From: Pseudomonas sp. CBZ-4
Lineage (GTDB): Bacteria; Pseudomonadota; Gammaproteobacteria; Pseudomonadales; Pseudomonadaceae
NCBI RefSeq assembly: GCF_000346755.1
Contig: NZ_ANNV01000150.1
Location: 1 to 64,000 of the forward strand
DNA: 64,000 nucleotides
Reading direction: 5' to 3'
Of the stretch, positions 63,633 to 64,000 are shown piece after piece. Within the stretch, counting starts at the first letter, position 1. Every line of letters starts with the position of its first letter. The notes beneath the pieces were generated by a model. The model had not been told where the DNA came from, searched no databases, and saw only the letters and a program-made list of their open reading frames with translations. The translations under genes and the position numbers were made by a program.

Positions 63633-64000
63633 TCAGTAGCTCGGCAACGTCGGTTCGACATCACGCACCCAGGCCAGCACGCCGCCGTCGAGGTTGCGCA
63701 CGTTGCTGAAGCCGCGCTGCTGCAACTCCAGCAAGACCGCCTTGGAACGCATGCCGGATTTGCAATGCAGCACCAGGTTGGCGTGCTTGCCGAAGCGGGT
63801 TTCGATGACGTGCGCAGTGTTCGGGCCCTTGGGGATATGTTGCGCGCCGGGGATGCGCACGATGTCCCATTCGGTCTGTTCCCGCACGTCGATCAGCAGC
63901 AGGTTTTCCCGGCGTTCACGCAGGGCGTGCAGCTCGCGGGCGCTGATGGACGGGATGTCCGACGGCTGCACGCCGTGGGGCGCCAACAGGCCGCAGAACG
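63633..64000 (-). CDS. Rhodanese domain of a MoeZ/ThiF-type activating protein (partial)
   Basis: The visible 122 codons are a complete rhodanese domain with active-site Cys in VLHCKSGMRSKAV, preceded by FCGLLAPHGVQPSDIPSIS, still open at the window edge. This junction is typical of MoeB/ThiF-rhodanese fusions, where the adenylating domain lies N-terminal. It should activate the sulfur carrier and load it with sulfur, as QbsC and PdtF do. The adenylating part is outside the window, so the fusion is inferred. Confidence 0.8.
   Translation of the reverse strand, partial: FCGLLAPHGVQPSDIPSISARELHALRERRENLLLIDVREQTEWDIVRIPGAQHIPKGPNTAHVIETRFGKHANLVLHCKSGMRSKAVLLELQQRGFSNVRNLDGGVLAWVRDVEPTLPSY

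Overview
The window looks like chromosome from a fluorescent pseudomonad (Pseudomonas fluorescens group). It is GC-rich and carries gene blocks typical of that genus: gts/oprB glucose uptake, argP/argO, sodB-bifA-icmP, trkH, rluB-scpB-scpA-yciO-rnm, yciB-yciI, a Cpx-like two-component locus, arcDABC, and the gcsR/gcv2 cluster. About fifteen palindromic REP/REPIN elements (arm beginning GTGGGAGC.GGCTTGCC.GCGAT) sit between genes, as is usual for this group. I saw no tRNA, rRNA, prophage, insertion sequence or CRISPR array.

Layout. 1-8.3 kb, minus strand: an AGE-family sugar isomerase, then gtsABCD (glucose/mannose ABC importer), oprB porin and a hexose-phosphate mutarotase-like protein. The gtsA and isomerase promoters share a duplicated 69-bp module with a TGTCAC-N6-GTGACA palindrome. 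8.5-13.3 kb: a coiled-coil membrane protein, an NAD-dependent epimerase, argP, an ACT protein, argO and sodB. 13.4-14.1 kb: two tiny convergent genes for hydrophobic peptides of unknown function. 14.2-19.4 kb: bifA (c-di-GMP phosphodiesterase), icmP (imelysin lipoprotein, probable Fur box) and trkH. 19.4-25.4 kb: an AraC regulator, an Mpo1-like protein, two mini-genes, an MFS permease, arfB, a pentapeptide-repeat protein and aroP with two TyrR/PhhR-type boxes upstream. 26-32.3 kb: rluB, scpB, scpA, yciO, rnm and divergent yciB-yciI plus a membrane-anchored coiled-coil protein. 32.3-36.5 kb: response regulator, Spy/CpxP-like protein, sensor kinase and a CoA-transferase.

36.7-43.8 kb: the arginine deiminase pathway (arcD-arcA-arcB-arcC) with a second, divergent arcD paralogue. 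44-51.9 kb: gcsR, three palindromic operators, a clear sigma-54 promoter, and gcvH-gcvP-sdaA-gcvT for glycine/serine catabolism (the glyA2 gene of the P. aeruginosa operon is absent). 52.3-55.8 kb: a cold-shock protein, an RDD membrane protein, nadA and a FadL-like outer-membrane protein.

56-64 kb, minus strand, running off the right edge: the most unusual region. A tightly overlapping operon encodes a rhodanese-ended E1-like protein (partial), a JAMM peptidase, a beta-grasp sulfur carrier ending in Gly-Gly, a double-length type III CoA-transferase, an AMP-forming acyl ligase, an acyl-CoA dehydrogenase, an MFS transporter and a GH88-like hydrolase. This is the toolkit for converting a carboxylic acid to a thiocarboxylic acid, as in the pdt (pyridine-2,6-dithiocarboxylate) and qbs (thioquinolobactin) metallophore clusters, but with an atypical composition. 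It is the best candidate for an undescribed pathway here.
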